A stretch of DNA of 10,082 bases from Methylomonas sp. (GTDB lineage: Bacteria > Pseudomonadota > Gammaproteobacteria > Methylococcales > Methylomonadaceae). Every line of letters begins with the position of its first letter. Position 1 is the first letter of the stretch. Positions 7,140 to 10,082 of this stretch are shown one piece after another. The position numbers and the translations under genes are program-made. The stretch spans positions 1 to 10,082 of the forward strand of contig JAQTYP010000086.1 of assembly GCA_028688235.1 (NCBI GenBank), in the 5' to 3' direction. The notes under the pieces were generated by a model. The model worked only from the letters and a program-made list of their open reading frames with translations, was not told where the DNA came from and did not search any database.

Positions 7140-8270
7140 TTATGGAATGAATTTTTCAAGGATTTCATCCAGAAAATCCCAGCCTTTTTCTGAGCAGTAT
7201 ATCCTCTGATCCTCTCGAATCAAAAGCCCCACGGCAATACAGCTGCTTAATGCCGGCTCCAAAGCTTCCGGCGTCAAACCGGTACGTTCGCAAAAATCGT
7301 CAATAGTGAAGCCGGATTTCAGGCGCAGATGATTCATGACGAACTCCAGCGGCAATTGTGCGAGCGGGATGGTTTCGCTGTTGGTCATGGTCTTTAGCGC
7401 CAAATAGTGCTCTGGATGTTTTGTTTTTGCAGTACGCAAGATCTGATTGGGAAGATTCAGGCTGATTTTGCCGTGAGCGCCAGCCCCTATGCCCAGATAA
7501 TCGCCGAATTGCCAGTAATTTAGATTATGTCGGCATCGATAGCCGGCTCGAGCATAAGCCGAGATCTCATATTGGACATAACCGTGTTCGGCCAGCACGG
7601 CCTGACAAGCTTGTTGCAACGCAAAAATGGCCTCGTCTTCGGGCAATTTTGGGGGGAACTTGTAAAAATAAGTATTGGGTTCCAGAGTCAGTTGATAAAA
7701 CGAAATATGGCTGGGCTGCAGCGCAATGGCCGCATGCACATCCGACAAAGCTTCGGCCAGCGTCTGCTTCGGCAGGCCGAACATCAAATCCAGATTCACG
7801 TTATCGAAACCCGACTGCCTGGCTATTTCGACGGCCTTGCGAGCTTCCGCGGCATCATGAACCCGGCCCAGTGCCTTCAAATGGGCGTCGTCGAAACTTT
7901 GTATGCCGATAGACAGTCGATTGATACCCAGCTCGCGAAACGCGCGAAATTTGGCGCTTTCGAACGTGCCGGGATTGGCTTCCAGAGTGATTTCGCAATC
8001 GGGGCTCAAGTCGATACGCTGCCTTATGCCCGTTAGCAGAAGTTTTAAGGCGTCCGGCGAAAACAGACTGGGCGTGCCGCCACCCATGAAAATGCTGTGT
8101 AACGGCTGCGCAACAGGCAACAAAGCCAGATCGACGTCCAGATCCGCCAGCAACGCAGATACGTATTGCCTCTCCGGTATGCCGGCTTTGACCGCGTGAG
8201 AGTTAAAGTCGCAATAAGGGCATTTTTGGATGCACCACGGAAAGTGCAGATAAAGGCTTAGCGGCGGCAA
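7140..8270 (-). CDS. hemW: Radical SAM heme chaperone HemW
   Basis: A 376-residue protein matching E. coli HemW (378) end to end. The radical-SAM cluster motif is CIQKCPYCDF (C13, C17, C20), and GGGTPS (63-68) is the SAM-binding strand. The position after the third cysteine is D-F, not the extra cysteine of HemN, so this is the heme-trafficking protein and not the oxygen-independent coproporphyrinogen oxidase with which it is often confused. HNLNYWQFGDYLGIGAGAHG is a HemW/HemN core block. Residues from about 316 form the HemN_C winged-helix-like tail. HemW binds heme and is thought to deliver it to respiratory enzymes. The start is TTG 8270, where E. coli reads LPPLSLYIH, with a weak AAGAAAAG upstream. 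It lies 10 bases after gloA, so the two are co-transcribed. Confidence 0.96.
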   Translation of the reverse strand: MPPLSLYLHFPWCIQKCPYCDFNSHAVKAGIPERQYVSALLADLDVDLALLPVAQPLHSIFMGGGTPSLFSPDALKLLLTGIRQRIDLSPDCEITLEANPGTFESAKFRAFRELGINRLSIGIQSFDDAHLKALGRVHDAAEARKAVEIARQSGFDNVNLDLMFGLPKQTLAEALSDVHAAIALQPSHISFYQLTLEPNTYFYKFPPKLPEDEAIFALQQACQAVLAEHGYVQYEISAYARAGYRCRHNLNYWQFGDYLGIGAGAHGKISLNLPNQILRTAKTKHPEHYLALKTMTNSETIPLAQLPLEFVMNHLRLKSGFTIDDFCERTGLTPEALEPALSSCIAVGLLIREDQRIYCSEKGWDFLDEILEKFIP

Positions 8271-8280
8271 TGGCTTTTCT

Positions 8281-8721
8281 TTACCAAACGCCGGTATTCG
8301 GCATCGAAGCCCAAGGCTCTTGAGCGGGCAAGGCTACGCCTTTTTGCAATAATTCGATAGAAATCTGGTCCGGCGAGCGGACGAAAGCCATCCAGCCATC
8401 GCGTGGCGGCCGGTTGATAGTGACACCCTGATCCATCAATCGCCGGCAGACGGCGTAAATGTCGTCCACTTCGAATGCCAAATGCCCAAAGTTACGGCCG
8501 CCGGTATAATCTTCCTCATCCCAGTTATAGGTCAGCTCCAGCAACGGTGAGTCGTGTTCGTTGGCACCTTGCTTATCGCCGGGAGCGGCCAGATAGACCA
8601 GCGTAAAGCGTCCGGCTTCGTTTTCGATGCGGCGCACTTCCGCCATGCCCAGCTGGGTGCAATAAAAATCCATGGCTTCGTTCAGATGCTTGACCCGAAC
8701 CATAGTATGTAGGTAGCGCAC
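8281..8721 (-). CDS. gloA: Glyoxalase I (lactoylglutathione lyase), VOC family
   Basis: A 146-residue protein of the vicinal oxygen chelate fold, two beta-alpha-beta-beta-beta units long. It isomerises the hemithioacetal of methylglyoxal and glutathione to S-lactoylglutathione in the cytoplasm. The four metal ligands of E. coli GloA have clear counterparts: H5 (RYLHTMVRV), E62 (LLELTYNW), H80 (FGHLAFEV) and E123 (ISIELLQK). Blocks ELTYNW and FYCTQLGM are typical. It is slightly longer than E. coli GloA (135), with an insertion near 48-56 and a short C-terminal tail. The start is GTG 8721, fixed by an excellent Shine-Dalgarno. It is the first gene of a likely gloA-hemW transcript. Some paralogues of this clade have unconfirmed substrates, so the assignment rests on the ligands. 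Confidence 0.9.
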   Translation of the reverse strand: MRYLHTMVRVKHLNEAMDFYCTQLGMAEVRRIENEAGRFTLVYLAAPGDKQGANEHDSPLLELTYNWDEEDYTGGRNFGHLAFEVDDIYAVCRRLMDQGVTINRPPRDGWMAFVRSPDQISIELLQKGVALPAQEPWASMPNTGVW

Positions 8722-8729
8722 GGTAAATT

Positions 8730-8735
8730 CCTCCT
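8730..8735 (-). promoter_or_regulatory. Strong Shine-Dalgarno of gloA
   Basis: AGGAGG on the - strand ends 8 bases before GTG 8721. It decides the start at this GTG over the internal ATG six codons later. Confidence 0.8.
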
Positions 8736-8750
8736 ATATCGAAAAATGGC

Positions 8751-8756
8751 ATTATC
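8751..8756 (-). promoter_or_regulatory. Candidate -10 element for gloA-hemW
   Basis: GATAAT on the - strand differs from TATAAT at one base and would give a leader of about 20-30 bases ending in the strong Shine-Dalgarno. The best -35 candidates (TTCGTG at 18 bases, TGGACA at 14) are poor, so the promoter is only a suggestion. Confidence 0.3.
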
Positions 8757-8867
8757 CTAGAAAATCGTTTTGTCCACGAATAGCACGAAATCGATCAGTT
8801 GCTTGCTGCGGTTTTATCGCTCACTGTTTATGCGATGATTTGCGGTGGATCACCCGACTGCATATCG

Positions 8868-9737
8868 TCATTTGCCGGCAATTTTACGGTAAATCGACGG
8901 CGAAACCACCTGCAATCCCGCATCGATACCGCTTAGCGACTCGGAGTGACTGACAAACAGATAGCCACCGGTGCGTAAATAGCGTTGAATGCGACCGACT
9001 AGCTTTTGCTTGGTAGGCATGTCGAAATAAATCATTACATTACGCAAAAATATGACATCGAAAATACCAAGGTCTGGCAAGTTATTGTTTAAGTTGGCGT
9101 GCAGAAAATGCACTCGCTCGCGGAGCGCCGAATCGACCACGAAAAAACCTTCGTATTCTCCGTTGCCTTTCAGGCAATACTTCTTCAAATAAGAAACGGG
9201 GATTTTTTCGCTGGCACTGAGAGGATACAAACCGCGCCTGGCTTTTTCCAATACCCGATGGGAGATATCGCTGGCCATGATCTCCCATTGTTGAGTCTTG
9301 GCAAAATTAGCCGCCAGCATGGCCAGGGTATAGGCTTCTTCGCCACTGGAACAGGCGGCGCTCCAAAAGCGGATCGCCTGGCCTGCCGGCTGTACAGGAA
9401 AAAAATGTTCTGTCAGAAAGTCGAAATGCTTGGGCTCGCGGAAAAAATAAGTTTCATTGGTGGTCAAAAGGTCTATCGCCAGCGAGGCCTCCTGTTCGAA
9501 ACCGGGCTTACCGAAACAGTCGAAATATTCGCTGTAGCTCGAAAAACCGTAATGACGCAGGCGCTTGTCCAAACGGCCGCATACCAAAGCTTGCTTGCTG
9601 TCGTTCAGAGCGATCCCGGCCTCCTTATACAGATAGTCCTTGATCCATAAAAATTCATGTCTTTTCAGAACCGGAGAGCCATATACATCCGCGCAGTGTT
9701 CTGAATTGGATGCCGTCATGATCGAAGTCACCATCAC
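8868..9737 (-). CDS. cheR: CheR-type chemoreceptor glutamate methyltransferase
   Basis: A 289-residue protein with the two CheR domains: an N-terminal helical domain (about 25-95) and a SAM-dependent methyltransferase domain (about 95-285). Motifs seen are TNETYFFREPKHF (93-105), the SAM loop FWSAACSSGEEAYTLAM (124-140), the acidic D157 in ASDIS that should hold the ribose, and LRNVMIYFD (231-239). The enzyme puts methyl groups on glutamates of methyl-accepting chemotaxis proteins at the inner membrane. No other chemotaxis gene is in the window, so its partner receptor is unknown, and a pathway other than flagellar chemotaxis is possible. The start is uncertain: GTG 9737, ATG 9734 and ATG 9719 are all in frame just after a stop, none with a good Shine-Dalgarno. 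It lies 146 bases upstream of gloA and is probably transcribed alone. Confidence 0.92.
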   Translation of the reverse strand: MMVTSIMTASNSEHCADVYGSPVLKRHEFLWIKDYLYKEAGIALNDSKQALVCGRLDKRLRHYGFSSYSEYFDCFGKPGFEQEASLAIDLLTTNETYFFREPKHFDFLTEHFFPVQPAGQAIRFWSAACSSGEEAYTLAMLAANFAKTQQWEIMASDISHRVLEKARRGLYPLSASEKIPVSYLKKYCLKGNGEYEGFFVVDSALRERVHFLHANLNNNLPDLGIFDVIFLRNVMIYFDMPTKQKLVGRIQRYLRTGGYLFVSHSESLSGIDAGLQVVSPSIYRKIAGK

Positions 9738-9847
9738 TATCTAACTTAAAACCAATCGTTTCATCGCCCATGGAACATGAAATTCACTGATGCGATGAAG
9801 CGGCCGTATTGTTCTGCTGTCGGTGAAAACCGAACCTGACCGAACGA

Positions 9848-9856
9848 AGTATAACA
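9848..9856 (-). promoter_or_regulatory. Candidate extended -10 promoter for cheR
   Basis: On the - strand TGTTATACT reads as an extended -10 element (TG-n-TATACT, one base from TATAAT). TTGCCA upstream is a -35-like hexamer but lies 21 bases away, so the extended -10 would have to suffice. The leader to cheR would be about 100 bases. A flagellar sigma-28 pattern was looked for and not found with proper spacing. Confidence 0.35.
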
Positions 9857-9935
9857 CCCTAAAGCCGCCAGAATTGGCAAGCGATACTCGCGGGACCATG
9901 TATCATTGGCTGCTAAATACGGATTTATCCGCGCT

Positions 9936-9953
9936 GTGCAAGTGAATTTGCAC
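9936..9953. repeat. Inverted repeat just before the intron
   Basis: GTGCAA and TTGCAC form a perfect 6-base-pair stem with a 6-base loop (GTGAAT), ending 4 bases before the intron. It could be part of the intron's target site, as some bacterial introns choose hairpins, or an operator-like dyad. The 220 bases from 9738 to 9957 otherwise hold only the possible cheR promoter and no convincing gene. Confidence 0.55.
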
Positions 9954-9957
9954 CTTA

Positions 9958-10082
9958 GTGTGCCCGGCATGGGCTAAAACTTGTCATCTGAAAGGAGATG
10001 ACCGGAAGTAGTAACGACAACCGTAGCGAAACGCAAGGGTGCAAACCGCGAGGCTAGCCTGAAAGAAGCGCGTAGCAAAAGC
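9958..10082 (+). mobile_element. 5' end of a group II intron (partial, runs off the window)
   Basis: The sequence starts GTGTGCCCGGCATGGGC, matching the GUGYG 5' terminus of group II introns, with a GCCC/GGGC helix. A perfect 7-base-pair hairpin follows (GTCATCT 9983-9989 with AGATGAC 9996-10002). Next come domain I landmarks in the usual order: GGAAGTAGTAACGAC, CGAAACGCAAGGGTGC, CCGCGAGG and AGCCTGAAAGAAGC. These are ribozyme signatures, not coding sequence. The element is on the + strand. Domains II-VI and the reverse transcriptase/maturase would lie beyond the right edge, so completeness and activity cannot be judged, nor the structural class assigned firmly. Confidence 0.85.

Noticed and set aside
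7091..7168. N-terminal extension of PyrE by 26 residues.
   Set aside because: It would overlap the end of hemW, has no family homology, and PyrE of normal length begins at ATG 7090.
8868..9737. Alanine instead of glycine in the CheR SAM loop (WSAACSSGEE) as a sign of lost activity.
   Set aside because: Characterised CheR proteins such as that of Salmonella also have alanines at this place, so it is normal variation.
9907..9929. A sigma-28-like flagellar promoter (TAAA ... GCCAATGA on the - strand) for cheR.
   Set aside because: The spacing between the two halves is 13 instead of about 15 bases and the -10 half is a poor match.
9920..9931. The palindrome CGGATTTATCCG near the intron as a second target hairpin.
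   Set aside because: It is a very short stem with a four-base loop at most, and it is further from the junction than the better hairpin at 9936-9953.
9761..9970. A 69-codon open frame on the - strand upstream of cheR.
   Set aside because: It runs into the intron boundary, covers the candidate promoter, has no recognisable motif and no good ribosome-binding site.

Overview
The window looks like ordinary chromosome of a gammaproteobacterium. Crp, the OsmC-like YhfA, SpeD, PyrE, HemW and GloA all read as close relatives of the Escherichia coli proteins as I remember them. The block crp / yhfA / speD is also a gammaproteobacterial arrangement: crp is divergent from yhfA in E. coli, and vfr, an OsmC gene and speD lie together in Pseudomonas. 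A methanotroph of the order Methylococcales would fit the general character of the proteins, but that is a guess from memory. No plasmid, phage, CRISPR or defence-island signature was found.

Layout. The left end (3-140, + strand) holds the last codons of a small BamE/SmpA-like envelope protein. A secreted DUF4124 plus M23 peptidase (151-1080, +) follows after 10 bases. It meets tail to tail, with an 11-base overlap, an MFS transporter (1070-2257, -) that lies downstream of crp (2317-2973, -). The space between crp and the divergent yhfA contains a CRP-like palindrome and an A/T palindrome. The + strand pair yhfA (3104-3523) and speD (TTG start at 3528, good Shine-Dalgarno) ends at a hairpin. 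It converges on a large dynamin-like GTPase (4416-6356, -).

The rest of the window is on the - strand. Reading in the direction of transcription it holds cheR (9737-8868), gloA (8721-8281), hemW (8270-7140), pyrE (7090-6452) and then the GTPase gene. gloA and hemW are 10 bases apart and are probably one transcript; pyrE follows 49 bases later. At the right edge, from about 9958, the sequence becomes the 5' end of a group II intron on the + strand. It is cut off by the window, so its reverse transcriptase would lie outside.

The genes serve mostly separate housekeeping jobs: cell-envelope maintenance (BamE-like, M23), global cAMP regulation (crp), thiol peroxide defence (yhfA), polyamine synthesis (speD), membrane or GTPase work (dynamin-like protein), pyrimidine synthesis (pyrE), heme trafficking (hemW), methylglyoxal detoxification (gloA) and chemoreceptor methylation (cheR). 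I do not see a new multi-gene system. The points most worth a second look are the intron boundary with the hairpin just before it, the solitary dynamin-like GTPase with a variant P-loop, and the possible CRP autoregulatory site. Several proposed starts are non-ATG, and two open frames (yhfA, pyrE) are probably longer than the real proteins.
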